Origin: CAZKXU01 sp964556665
GTDB taxonomy: Bacteria; Bdellovibrionota_C; UBA2361; CAZKXU01
Direction: 5' to 3'
Length of the DNA: 47,984 nucleotides
Assembly (NCBI GenBank): GCA_964556665.1
Contig: CAZKXU010000014.1
Location: 1-47,984, forward strand
The stretch's first letter is position 1. Every line of letters starts with the position of its first letter. This document shows, in pieces, positions 18,036 through 27,500 of the stretch. A model generated the notes under the pieces. It saw only the letters and a program-made list of their open reading frames with translations. It had not been told where the DNA came from and ran no database searches. Made by a program: the position numbers and the translations under genes.

Positions 18036-18479
18036 ATGGCAAAAAAAGCTGCAAAAGGAAAGAAAACGATGATGAAGAAAGGTGGAGCTAAGACTTCAGC
18101 TGCTGCGTCCTCATCATCAAAGGGCTGGATGACTAAACCAGCACCAGCGCCGCTCCCAAAAACAAGAGCTGCGACTCAACCAAAGAACAGGAATACATAT
18201 AGTTATACACAGGGTGAATTCCTTGATAATATCAGAGGATTCTGCGGTCTTCCAAAGAGATCACAGGCTCGTGAGATCGTAGAGGATATTGCTGCATTCA
18301 TTACTGACTCACTTAAGAAAGGATATAAGATCCCACTTATGGGCCTTGGTAAGCTATACGTTCGTCAGACCAAGTCACGTATGGGACGTAACCCAGCAAC
18401 TGGCGAGATCATCCAGATCTCCGCAAAGAAGCGTGTACGTTTCACAGCTGCTAAGAGTTTGAAAGAAGCCGTTCTATAG
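18036..18479 (+). CDS. HU/IHF-family DNA-binding protein with basic N-terminal tail
   Basis: Nucleoid-associated protein. Residues from about 53 to 147 form a complete HU domain: the helical dimerisation part, the beta-arm motif MGRNPATGEIIQI and the closing KRVRFTAAKSLKEAV. The first 50 residues are an unstructured tail of Lys, Ala, Ser and Pro (MAKKAAKGKKTMMKKGG then APAPLPKTRAA) resembling histone H1 tails. HU proteins with such tails are known in Deinococcus and some other bacteria; bare HU is about 90 residues. GAGGTG about 8 bases upstream sets the start. The gene stands alone with a strong intrinsic terminator, which suggests a high, independent level of expression. Confidence 0.93.
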   Translation: MAKKAAKGKKTMMKKGGAKTSAAASSSSKGWMTKPAPAPLPKTRAATQPKNRNTYSYTQGEFLDNIRGFCGLPKRSQAREIVEDIAAFITDSLKKGYKIPLMGLGKLYVRQTKSRMGRNPATGEIIQISAKKRVRFTAAKSLKEAVL

Positions 18480-18502
18480 TTTCGGTTTTTTTCTTGGTAA
18501 CG

Positions 18503-18547
18503 GCCCCGCGCCTGATTTAAGGTCAGGCGCGGGGCTGTTTTTGTTTC
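18503..18547 (+). terminator. Rho-independent terminator of the HU gene
   Basis: 13-bp perfect GC-rich stem (GCCCCGCGCCTGA, 18503-18515, with its complement 18523-18535), 7-base loop, then a T-rich run TGTTTTTGTTT. It begins 24 bases after the HU stop codon. It is the only classic intrinsic terminator that I find in the window. Confidence 0.9.
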
Positions 18548-18569
18548 TGCTCTTCACGTTTCAATAACC

Positions 18570-18641
18570 GGGACCGCGGGCTTCCAGCCTGCAAACGAAT
18601 TAAAAGCAGCTACGTTGCGGGCTGGAAGCCCGCGGTCCCAG
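18570..18641. repeat. Long palindrome downstream of the HU terminator
   Basis: Left arm GGGACCGCGGGCTTCCAG followed by CCTGC; right arm GCGGGCTGGAAGC then CCGCGGTCCC. One mismatch lies in the inner word. Same outer frame as the other copies, with the GGCTTCCAGCCCGC word. It lies 30 bases beyond the terminator and 50 bases beyond the end of the reverse-strand gene that converges on it. Confidence 0.85.
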
Positions 18642-18693
18642 TGTCCGGGTAAATAATTGAAACTGGCGATAATCAGGTGAGCACGAAGTACGG

Positions 18694-20892
18694 TCATGCC
18701 AAATTCTCAGCCACAATCTCTGCTAGATCTTTGACCTTCATCTCTTCATCTTTCCCTGTAAGCTTTACGCCGTCCTCCATCATCTGTAAGCAGAAAGGGC
18801 AGCCGGTTGCTACAGTAGAGGCATGAGTCGCAGCAGCATGCTCAGTGCGAGTTACATTAACACGTGTTCCGATCTTCATGTCCATCCAGAAATGGCCGCC
18901 GCCAGCGCCGCAGCAGAATGACTTCTCCCGATTCTTATCCATCTCAACAATGGTAAGTCCTTTAATCGCCTTTAAAGTATCACGTGGCGCATCATATTCG
19001 TCATTGTACCGTCCTAAGTAACACGGATCGTGAAAGGTTACGGTTTCGGCTGAGCCCTCTTTTAACTTAATCTTCTCCTCTTTCAATAGTCTTTTGAGAA
19101 GGACGGAATGGTGAATAATCTCAGGCTGTTCACCGTTTGCTAAATTGCCGAACTGCGGGTACTCATTTTTAATACTGTTGAAGCAGTGAGGGCAGTTAGC
19201 CACAAGATACTTGAAACTGACGGATCGGAGGAGTTCAAGATTCTTTTTAGCTAAGCTCTGAAAAAGATTCTCTTCTCCTAAGCGGCGCGCCGGATCTCCA
19301 GAGCATCCTTCCTCAGTTCCAAGGATGCCAAAAGAGAGACCGGCAGACTTCATAATAGTTACAAGAGAGCGTGCGATCTTCTGTTTACGCGGATCAAATG
19401 CAGATACGCAGCCGACCCAGTAAAGATAGTCGACCTGTTCACCAGCTTTAATAATCGGAACATCAATGCCGGTCAGCCATTTTGTCCGATCTTGTGGAGC
19501 GCCAAATGGATTGGATCTATTCTCTAAAGCACGCAGCGTGCCTTGAGCCTCATTAGGAATCTCACCATGCATAAGCGCCATATTACGTCTATTACCGACA
19601 ATCTGATCTACATGGTTAATACCAACCGGGCATGCTTCTACGCAGGCCATACAGGTTGTGCATGACCAGAAAGCATCAGCGCTGATGACATCCCCTGCAA
19701 TTCGGTCATCAGCAGACCGGCCGAGCACTCCTGCGTTTTTCTGAACAAGTTCATTTGCACCACGATATGCGCCGTTAGAGCTATAACCGGCAGCTTCTCC
19801 GTTAGAGATAAGGCCGCTTGATCCAAGGTAGGCATTTACAGTTAATGCTTGATCTACTTTGGTGAGTAGTGAGGGGAGGGCTGAATTGGTGAGCTTGCCC
19901 GTCGCGTTTAATAATAAGGCGTGGTTACGAGTATCCAATACAATCCATTTAGGAGAGAGCGGTTTCCCTGTATTATAAGCTGGGCAAGCATCCTGGCAGC
20001 GTCCACAACTTGTGCAGGCATCCAGATCTAAAAGCTCCTTCCAGTTATAATCCTTAATGGAACCTAATCCAAATACAACTTCTTCACCTGATTCCATTAT
20101 CTTCTCTAGATCTCCTGGAGACTCAAGTGCTCCTTTAGGACGTTTGCTCGATCTAAAAAAGAGATTAAGCGAACTGGAGATTATATGGAAAAACTTACTA
20201 TACGGAATTAATGCAATGAATAGAAAAACCGTAGCTGTATGAAACCACCATACTCCGAAATGAAGCGAGACTGTCGCTTCATATGAGAGCGGCCAAAAAA
20301 GTCCTGAGACAAGTGATCCAATTGGAGAGTATGAGGCCCACTGATCTTCGGTTGCATGAATGCGAAGCCCTTCTAGTAAAAACCCTTGTATGATCATTAA
20401 TCCTAAAAGAAAGAGCATGAAGCTATCGGCGAGCCGATTATGCACCTTGTTATCGGATTTAATGTAGCGGCGATGAGCAGCGATCAGGATGCCGAATAAT
20501 ACTCCTGCGCCGAATATATCGCTTAAGAAGGTTACTACTAGATAAAATTCTCCGTTATAAATTTTGATCCCAAGATCGTTATCTATAAACACCATAGTGG
20601 TTGTAAAAAGAAGAACTAGGAATCCGATATAGATCAAGGTATGTGCAAGTGCGGGGCCGCGTTCCCGTACAACGCCGCGTTGGAGCAGCGCCCAGGTAAA
20701 AAGATCTCTCACCCGATCAAATGAAAGCCCCTCCCGGCTAGGATCTTTTTTTCCTGATCGCCATAGCTCTGCATGTCTAAACACTCCCACAAAAGCTACA
20801 ATCAAGGAGAGCGTCATGAGGGTATACATTAGGACAATGTTAGGTAGTGTCCCTACGTTCCAGAGGATCTCACGGGTTGGAATTTCATTCAT
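18694..20892 (-). CDS. Membrane FeS oxidoreductase, EMO/HdrDE-like (EtfAB:quinone oxidoreductase type)
   Basis: 732 residues combining a cytochrome b-like membrane domain with a soluble HdrD-like domain. About six helices fill residues 15-250, with several histidines that could ligate haem as in NarI. Two [4Fe-4S] motifs follow (CTSCGRCQDACP near 293 and CTTCMACVEACPVG near 413), then two CCG-type cysteine clusters (SGDPARRLG region and CPHCFNS; HDPCYLGRYND with CCGAGGGHFW and GCPFCLQMM). This arrangement is that of the proteins that pass electrons from EtfAB to menaquinone during fatty-acid oxidation, so I infer that role. The family is also loosely called heterodisulfide reductase-related. 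No etfAB genes are nearby. The gene is monocistronic. Confidence 0.85.
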   Translation of the reverse strand: MNEIPTREILWNVGTLPNIVLMYTLMTLSLIVAFVGVFRHAELWRSGKKDPSREGLSFDRVRDLFTWALLQRGVVRERGPALAHTLIYIGFLVLLFTTTMVFIDNDLGIKIYNGEFYLVVTFLSDIFGAGVLFGILIAAHRRYIKSDNKVHNRLADSFMLFLLGLMIIQGFLLEGLRIHATEDQWASYSPIGSLVSGLFWPLSYEATVSLHFGVWWFHTATVFLFIALIPYSKFFHIISSSLNLFFRSSKRPKGALESPGDLEKIMESGEEVVFGLGSIKDYNWKELLDLDACTSCGRCQDACPAYNTGKPLSPKWIVLDTRNHALLLNATGKLTNSALPSLLTKVDQALTVNAYLGSSGLISNGEAAGYSSNGAYRGANELVQKNAGVLGRSADDRIAGDVISADAFWSCTTCMACVEACPVGINHVDQIVGNRRNMALMHGEIPNEAQGTLRALENRSNPFGAPQDRTKWLTGIDVPIIKAGEQVDYLYWVGCVSAFDPRKQKIARSLVTIMKSAGLSFGILGTEEGCSGDPARRLGEENLFQSLAKKNLELLRSVSFKYLVANCPHCFNSIKNEYPQFGNLANGEQPEIIHHSVLLKRLLKEEKIKLKEGSAETVTFHDPCYLGRYNDEYDAPRDTLKAIKGLTIVEMDKNREKSFCCGAGGGHFWMDMKIGTRVNVTRTEHAAATHASTVATGCPFCLQMMEDGVKLTGKDEEMKVKDLAEIVAENLA

Positions 20893-20987
20893 ATGACTAT
20901 TGGTACTAGAAAACTATGGGGAGGGCTAGTGGCTACAACTATTTTTAGAATGAAGTAAAATGGTAGCCAACGGGCTTAATCCTGGCA

Positions 20988-21007
20988 GATCGGCCTGCAG
21001 GCCGATC
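20988..21007. repeat. 20-nt perfect palindrome
   Basis: GATCGGCC TGCA GGCCGATC. Same size and 8-4-8 layout as the hairpins at 10245-10368, and with a loop of the same composition. It stands alone in the 365-base gap between the EMO-type gene (-) and the CBS-protein gene (+), about 95 bases upstream of the former and 250 bases upstream of the latter. Nothing else in that gap looks coding. Confidence 0.7.
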
Positions 21008-21132
21008 GGTATCTGATTCAGAAATTAGATAGCTGTTATCTGTTACAGACTACTCACTTAGTCCAACTTAATTACATATATCCTCAAGTTATGGTTGATT
21101 TATATAAGCTCTGGCCAACAGTGTTTTTTTCA

Positions 21133-21161
21133 TTGACATATAAGCCCATCTAACTGAGAAT
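21133..21161 (+). promoter_or_regulatory. Candidate promoter for the CBS-domain gene
   Basis: A perfect -35 hexamer TTGACA (21133-21138) is followed after 17 bases by GAGAAT (21156-21161), four of six matches to TATAAT. This would give a leader of roughly 90 bases before the ATG at 21258. Seen by eye; no experimental support. Confidence 0.4.
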
Positions 21162-21257
21162 CATTATCTAATGTGCTTACTCACTGTTATAAAACTATGT
21201 TCCCATGTGCTTGGGGTCTGGAACTGACTATTAAGCATATATATACTCCCCCCCACC

Positions 21258-22574
21258 ATGCCTAATTCATATTTATTGGTATCAGCGGTATTCTGGTTTG
21301 TTATATACAGTGTGTCGGTACTCTCCTATCTGTTTTTTGTCTCATGCTCGATTTCCTTAGCGCGTAGCCGTAGACGCAGGGTAAGGGAGCTTTTTCGCAA
21401 AGGCTTTCCATGGGCACGTTATGCCAGGATTATTCAGCTCCAGCCTGAGCTTTATATCCTTAGTGCGCAGTTTGGGCGGTTTCTCTCAGTTTTGGTGCTG
21501 GGTTTTACCTTATTTAAGTTTGGTGGAGCAGTCGGCGAGTATCTACTACAAAGTTTTGGTTTGCAGAAAGTAGTTGGAACTATATTTAGTATCTTAGTAC
21601 TAATCTTAATCATCCTCATTTTTGCGATTTTTACACTGGTCCTTTCGCAGCTTTCTAAAGCGCTTGTATCATCTTACCCGAATAGAAGCCTCTGTTACCT
21701 CTCCTGGCCGTTAATAGCCGCAAGTATTTTTTCCTGGCCATTTGTCTATTGTTTGAATGCAATCGTAACTGCAATTCTAAGATTTAGCGGTATGGAGAGT
21801 CAGCTAGAGAGTGAGCTTACCGTTTCACAGGAGGACTTAAGCGAGATTATCGAGATGACTACCGAAGCTGGTGCGATAGAGGAGGGGGAGCGTAAAATGA
21901 TAGAAGGGGTGTTTAGCTTCTCAGATACTATGGTGCGTGAAGTAATGACTCCGCGAAAAGATATCGTATCTGTCAATGAGAACTCGACCTTAGAAGAAGC
22001 CGCACGGGCCTTTGCTTTAAATGGCTTCTCGCGGATATTAGTTACAGGCCACAATCTTGATGATGTAAAGGGAGTATTGATAGCCAAGGATCTTATGCCC
22101 TTTCTTTGGCGGGGCAAGGAAGGCTTTTCTCTCAAAGCGATGTTAAGAGATCCATATACGGTAACCAATACCAAGAAAACAGATGAACTCTTTAAGGAGT
22201 TTAAAGCACGTGCGGTACATTTCGCAGTCGTGGTGGATGAGCATGGAGGAGTTGATGGTGTGGTTACGATTGAGGATCTAGTGGAGGAGATTGTTGGTGA
22301 GATTTTTGATGAGTTTGATACTCCGCATACAAATGTCGGAGACTCGAGATTGGATGATATTATATTAGATGGAAGTGCTCTGATTGATGATGTAAATAGG
22401 GAGTTTAATCTTAATTTGCCAAATGGTGAATATGATACAGTCGCAGGTTTTGTGATCCACAAACTTGGAAGAATTCCACACTCGGGAGAGTTAATTGAGC
22501 ATGAAGGATTAATGCTTAGAGTTGTAGAGGTTGCACAAAATAGACTGATTAGTCTTAGGATGGAAAAGGGGTAG
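21258..22574 (+). CDS. CNNM/CorC-family protein (HlyC/CorC type) with paired CBS domains
   Basis: Inner-membrane protein of the CNNM/CorC family, linked to magnesium/cobalt efflux. The order is: N-terminal membrane region of about 190 residues with hydrophobic helices at roughly 5-33, 75-100, 108-135 and 150-175; the hallmark linker EEGERKMIEGVFSFSDTMV and VMTPRKDIVSV; two CBS motifs (about 215-340, including VVVDEHGGVDGVVTIEDLVE); and a C-terminal CorC_HlyC transporter-associated domain (PNGEYDTVAGFVIHKLGRIP). 438 residues is the family's normal size. The ATG has no Shine-Dalgarno site: it is preceded by a run of C. Likely monocistronic. Confidence 0.9.
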   Translation: MPNSYLLVSAVFWFVIYSVSVLSYLFFVSCSISLARSRRRRVRELFRKGFPWARYARIIQLQPELYILSAQFGRFLSVLVLGFTLFKFGGAVGEYLLQSFGLQKVVGTIFSILVLILIILIFAIFTLVLSQLSKALVSSYPNRSLCYLSWPLIAASIFSWPFVYCLNAIVTAILRFSGMESQLESELTVSQEDLSEIIEMTTEAGAIEEGERKMIEGVFSFSDTMVREVMTPRKDIVSVNENSTLEEAARAFALNGFSRILVTGHNLDDVKGVLIAKDLMPFLWRGKEGFSLKAMLRDPYTVTNTKKTDELFKEFKARAVHFAVVVDEHGGVDGVVTIEDLVEEIVGEIFDEFDTPHTNVGDSRLDDIILDGSALIDDVNREFNLNLPNGEYDTVAGFVIHKLGRIPHSGELIEHEGLMLRVVEVAQNRLISLRMEKG

Positions 22575-22791
22575 AAGGACGGCTAGTCCTGATCTGACCT
22601 CTATCGAATAACCTATTGTAATAATTATAATAACTAGGTTTTAACTAGGCCACAGCTCCTTATATACTGAATGGTAAAATAACGTGCCGTTATTTGTCAT
22701 TACTATCTTAGACTGAATCTACCAGCCACTCTCCCACATCTACCTATAGCAGGGCAATTTTTAATTTTTTCAGATTATTTGAGTTTCTTGT

Positions 22792-23262
22792 ATGACGGAA
22801 TCTGAGCAGACAGCGGATATCAAAAATGAGTCTGTAGAGGCTAAAGTAGAGGCTAAATTAGAGGCTAAGCTGGCAGCAACGTCAGCACAGATATTGGGCA
22901 GCGAGCCTATTGACACCGCCAGCAGAGTGAAGGCAGACCTGGGTAAAACGCATGAGGTTAGTGCAGCTACCGTAGGGCGTATGTTAGGACTCGCATCTTC
23001 AAATGAGGTGCTTTTGCTTGAAGGTAAAATCGATCTGATCTCAACCAAGCTTAGCACTATGGCTCTTAGGATCGAAAAAATGGCAAACACTATGGCAGCA
23101 GCTCCAACTGGTTCAGACATGGAGCGTCTCGATGCACAAATTGCATCCTTACGTACGTTAATTAAAGATATGCTCGCCTCGCTAAATATCAATTTTAAGG
23201 ATAGCGGATCAAAAGAAACAAAAGTTGTAACAACAGGTAACTCAGGTGCTAACGCATCTTAG
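22792..23262 (+). CDS. Small coiled-coil hypothetical protein
   Basis: 156 residues, no family recognised. The N-terminal 35 residues are a Glu/Ala/Lys helix with a near-repeat of VEAKVEAKLEAKL. Residues 68-130 have a heptad-like pattern (LLEGKIDLISTKLSTMALRIEKM and LDAQIASLRTLI) that looks like a coiled coil. No signal peptide. The 217 bases before it hold no other gene and no clear promoter. The next gene starts 21 bases downstream on the same strand, so the two are probably one transcript. Confidence 0.65.
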   Translation: MTESEQTADIKNESVEAKVEAKLEAKLAATSAQILGSEPIDTASRVKADLGKTHEVSAATVGRMLGLASSNEVLLLEGKIDLISTKLSTMALRIEKMANTMAAAPTGSDMERLDAQIASLRTLIKDMLASLNINFKDSGSKETKVVTTGNSGANAS

Positions 23263-23283
23263 TCACATTAATAAAGAAAGATT

Positions 23284-24066
23284 ATGGGAAGACCGAAGAA
23301 GAGCCTAAAAGACCAGATTGAATCTGAAACAGTTATAAAAACAGGAGCTGGTCTTGCCTCACAGGTTGAAAAGAGTAAGGGCAAGAGTAAGAACTATGTA
23401 TTAGATCTGCGTATCCATAGCCCAGCATCTTTGGGTTATCTAGGTATTGAGGGAATAGATACAGCGCCGGCGCTTGTGCGTTTAGCTAAGGTTAAGGGAT
23501 TGGATATTATTGCTGTAACAGACTTCTACAGCGGTGAATTTATTGATCGCATTACCGCGGCAGCTAAGGAGAGTGAACTCTCAGTTATACCGGGAGTATG
23601 CTTGAGATGTGCAGTCGCAGGTTGTAATGAAGTGATGGTCTCCTGTCTTTTCCCGGAGAACTATTCTACGCTAATGATTCAGGAGTTTCTTCAGGAGCTA
23701 AATATCCCTACAGATGTAGCAGGAGATAAAAATTTCTGTGTATCTCAGCCATTTTCAGAGGTATTACGATTAGTTGAAGCGCGCGGTGGTGTAGTGCTCC
23801 CGAGCCGTATGGATAAGACACCGTACCGTTTAAGCATTATACCAACCTTGGTAGAGCAGTATGGATTTAGAGCGTTTGATATAGTTTATCCTGATACAGT
23901 ACGCTACTTTAAATCGCGCTGGCCAAAGATTAAATTTCAATTATTCAGTTTTTCAAATGCTAATGCACTAGCTCAGGTAGGAAGCCGTATCGCGCGTGTT
24001 AAGATGCAGGAAAGTGGGTTTGAAGGCGTTAAGACGCTTGTTGAGCGCGAAGCGTTGCTGGCGTAG
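23284..24066 (+). CDS. PHP-fold protein lacking the metal-binding residues
   Basis: 260 residues. After a basic, Lys-rich N-terminus of about 40 residues the sequence follows the PHP phosphoesterase pattern, but each metal-ligand motif is altered. DLHxHS is DLRIHS, TDH is TDF, the AHP-type motif after GGVV is PSRM, and the late SDAH-type motif reads SNAN. IPGVCLRC corresponds to the IPGxE segment, again without the acidic residue. I therefore infer an inactive PHP protein used for binding rather than catalysis. PHP domains are found in DnaE, PolX and HisK-type phosphatases; dnaE itself lies 470 bases downstream, which may or may not be significant. Confidence 0.72.
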   Translation: MGRPKKSLKDQIESETVIKTGAGLASQVEKSKGKSKNYVLDLRIHSPASLGYLGIEGIDTAPALVRLAKVKGLDIIAVTDFYSGEFIDRITAAAKESELSVIPGVCLRCAVAGCNEVMVSCLFPENYSTLMIQEFLQELNIPTDVAGDKNFCVSQPFSEVLRLVEARGGVVLPSRMDKTPYRLSIIPTLVEQYGFRAFDIVYPDTVRYFKSRWPKIKFQLFSFSNANALAQVGSRIARVKMQESGFEGVKTLVEREALLA

Positions 24067-24086
24067 CTAAGTATTTCTAAAAATCT

Positions 24087-24159
24087 ACTAGGACCGTGGG
24101 CTTCCAGCCCGCTAAGTAATAGAATTGACCACCACATAGTTGACAGAACAGGGTCCTAG
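24087..24159. repeat. Degraded long palindrome
   Basis: The left arm is nearly complete (CTAGGACCGTGGGCTTCC then AGCCCGC, 24087-24112), but the facing inner word is missing. Only the outer tip GGTCCTAG (24152-24159) is left on the right. The reverse-strand gene that follows takes its stop codon from this tip (CTA at 24156-24158 on the plus strand). Reads as an element that has lost most of one arm. Confidence 0.65.
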
Positions 24160-24455
24160 CCAACAGCAAGACTTAATATCGTCTCGAAGTTATCCCGTTT
24201 TGTGGATCTTATTTTTTTAAATTCTCCACAGGTTAGGCATCTGTGTTGTATAATATACTCTCCGCCCTTTATAAGAATACCTTCTGGTTGAAGCAGTCCG
24301 TGACAAGTTGAAGCTCTATCTCCCGGATTAATGTCAACATGCTTGCTCCACAAGCAGCGTGGACAGTGATTAGTGTAACCGTCTCCTTCAACGTAATTAC
24401 CGCAATTCTCACAGCTGAATGATTCGATGCAGCGCTGAAAACGTTTGATCTGCAT
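24156..24455 (-). CDS. RNHCP-domain protein
   Basis: 99-residue cysteine-rich protein of the RNHCP family. The diagnostic core is present as TNHCPRCLWSKHVDINPGDR (residues 28-47). It is preceded by FSCENCG and followed by a third pair, CLTCGEFKK, near residue 73. The cysteine pairs suggest a zinc ribbon, possibly binding nucleic acid; the function of the family is not established to my knowledge. It is divergent from dnaE with an 80-base gap, so promoters for both must lie there. Its end coincides with the tip of a decayed palindrome. Confidence 0.82.
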   Translation of the reverse strand: MQIKRFQRCIESFSCENCGNYVEGDGYTNHCPRCLWSKHVDINPGDRASTCHGLLQPEGILIKGGEYIIQHRCLTCGEFKKIRSTKRDNFETILSLAVG

Positions 24456-24534
24456 AAGATACTTGAGCCTAATCTTTGAACTGTGGTAGATAATATCATA
24501 CCTTAATGATAGAAAGCTACCTTAGTGAGATCTA

Positions 24535-27500
24535 ATGCAGTTCGTTCATTTACACCTACATACACAGTATAGTCTCCTTGATGGGGCTAATAAAATTCCG
24601 GAGGTCCTGGTGCAGGCACATGCCATGGGCCAGCCAGCAATTGCAATAACAGATCATGGCAATATGCATGGAGCAGTAGAGTTTTTTGCTGAGGCCAAAA
24701 AGATCGGCATCAAACCTATAATTGGGTGTGAAATATATCTAAACCCTGTTTCCCGCTTCGAGCGCAAAACTAAGCAGCAAGGCGGGGCAGGCACTTATCA
24801 CCTGACTTTGTTGGCAAAAAATAAGGCAGGCTATAAGAATCTTTGTAAGCTTGTAACCTTGGCCTACCAGGAGGGATTTTACTTTAAACCGCGCGTAGAT
24901 CATGAGCTGTTAGAGAAATATTCAGAAGGATTAATTGCCCTCAGTGGATGCATGAATTCCGTTTTAAACAGCCATGTGCGAGTTAATGATTTTGATAAGA
25001 GCCGCAAGTTGGTTGAGTTCTATGCCAGTATCTTTAAAGACAATTTCTATTTAGAGGTTCAGCCTCATCCCATTGATGACCAGCAGGCGCTTAATAAGAT
25101 GTGTGCAGAGCTTGGCAAAATGGTAGGATTGCCACTTGTTGCAACAACTGACTGTCATTATCCGAATAAGGAGGATCATTACGCGCAGGAGGTTTTAATG
25201 TGCGTCTCCACCGGCAAGCAGATAACGGATCCTGATCGTTTAAGGCACGAGGGCCTCAATCTGCATCTTAAATCGACCGAGGAGATGTTAGAGGAGCTCT
25301 CAGGGTTTTCTAGAAAAGAGGAGGCTATTAGCAACACGCTTGAAATAGCTAAGCAATGTGAACTTGAGTTTGACTTCAAAACCTATCATATGCCTCTTTT
25401 CTCCGTTGGAGATAACCAGAGTCTTATCGATGTGATGGCGACAAAGGCACGCCAAGGCTTGGATAAAAGAATTGAGTTTCTCTCGTCGCGCAGTGTGGGC
25501 TTAAGCTATGCAAGTAAAGACATCTACCGTAATCGGCTGGAAGAAGAGATCCGATTAATTGATAAGATGGGGTTTGCCGGATACTTTCTCGTCGTATCTG
25601 ATTTTATTGTCTGGGCAAAGGAGCAGGGTATACCAGTCGGACCCGGCAGAGGCAGTGTGGCCGGCTCATTGGTAGCATACGCTCTCCGCATTACTGAGAT
25701 TGATCCTATCTCCAATAAGCTCCTCTTCGAACGATTTCTAAATCCTGAACGTATCTCACTCCCTGATATTGATGTCGATTTCTGTATCTATGGAAGAGAT
25801 AAGGTCATTCAGTACGTAGTTGGGAAATACGGGAAGGATCGTGTAGCGCAGATTGCAACTTTTGGAACAATGAAGGCCAAGGCAGCGATTAAAGATGTAG
25901 GGCGAGCCTTGGGTATAGGTTATGCAGAGTGTGGAAAAATAGCGGAGCTCGTACCAGCACCGCGCCAGGGTTTTGATTATCCGTTAGCAGAGGCGATCAA
26001 AATGGAGCCGCGCCTAAAAGAATATGCGAATGGCAGCGGTAAAGAGTTAATTTCACTTGCTCTAAAATTAGAGGGACTTACACGTCATGCCTCAACCCAT
26101 GCTGCTGGAGTGGTGATAGGCAATAAGCCGCTTGTCGAGTTTCTGCCATTAATGGTTGATAAGGAGGGTAGGGATGTAACGCAGTATGAAATGAGTTCAG
26201 TAGAGAAAATCGGACTTGTTAAGTTTGACTTTCTTGGACTGAAGACATTAACAGTTATCCATACTGCGCTTCAATTAATTAAAGAGGGTACCGGCCTCGA
26301 ACTAGATCCTAATGCTTTTCCAATCGATGATACAAAAAGTTATGAACTTCTAAGTGCCGGGAATACGACAGGTGTGTTTCAGTTAGAATCGAGCGGCATT
26401 ACAGATATGACAGCGCGGCTTCATCCGAGTTGCTTTGATGACATAGTTGCTATCTTAGCACTATACCGTCCAGGTCCATTAGATGCCGGCATGGTTGAGC
26501 ATTATATTGAGCGTAAGCATGGACGTGAGCCGGTAACATTTCTGCATCCCGCAATGAAGCCGATTCTCTCCGATACTTACGGCATTATGATCTATCAGGA
26601 GCAGATTATGCAGCTTGCACGTGAGCTGGCAGGTTATTCTTTAGGTGAAGCAGATCTGCTGCGTAAAGCCATGGGTAAGAAAAACCCAGAGGAGATGGCG
26701 AAGCACCGTGATAGATTTACAGATGGCGCAGTTAAGCGGGATATCAGCAGGCATGTGGCGCAGGAGATCTTCAATCAGATGGAGACATTCGCGCGTTACG
26801 GGTTTAACCGCAGCCACTCTGCAGCCTATGCGCTTATCTCCTTTCAAACTGCTTATCTAAAGGCACATTATCAGGTTGAATTCATGGCAGCCTTAATGTC
26901 GCATGAGATGGATGACTCAGATAAGACGTTAAAGAATTTAAATGAGTGTCGACGACATGGCATCAAAGTTCTTCCGCCGGATGTGAATTACAGCAATGCA
27001 GGTTTTTCAATAGACCATGGGGCGATCCGCTTCGGCATGGAGGCGGTAAAGGGGATCGGATCAAAGGCTGTCGAAGTAATCATAGATTCCAGGCGTCGAA
27101 ACGGATCCTTTAAGGATCTGGAGGATCTCTTGGAGCGGGTGGATCTTTCATCCGTTAATAAGAAGGTTATTGAAACTTTGATTAATAGCGGGGCCTTAGA
27201 CTTTTCAGGCGTGACTAGAAGAGAGATGTGGGAGCAGCATGAGGATTTATTACGTTATGCACAGTCATTGCAGCGTGATACAAACTCTAACCAGATCTCA
27301 TTATTTGGTAACGACAGCGCGCTTAATAAAATTCCTCGCCGCCGCGGTAAGCGCGCGGAGTGGCCTGTTAACAGAAAGCTTGCGCTAGAGCGTGAGGCAT
27401 TGGGTTTATATCTCTCTGGTCACCCTCTTACAAAGTTTCAACTTGAACTGAAGCGTATCGGGACGACAACTACTGCGGAGTTAAAGGCACGCACAAAATC

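Noticed and set aside
21800..22462. 220-residue reverse-strand open frame
   Set aside because: Shadow of the CBS-domain gene, whose conserved motifs lie in the other strand.
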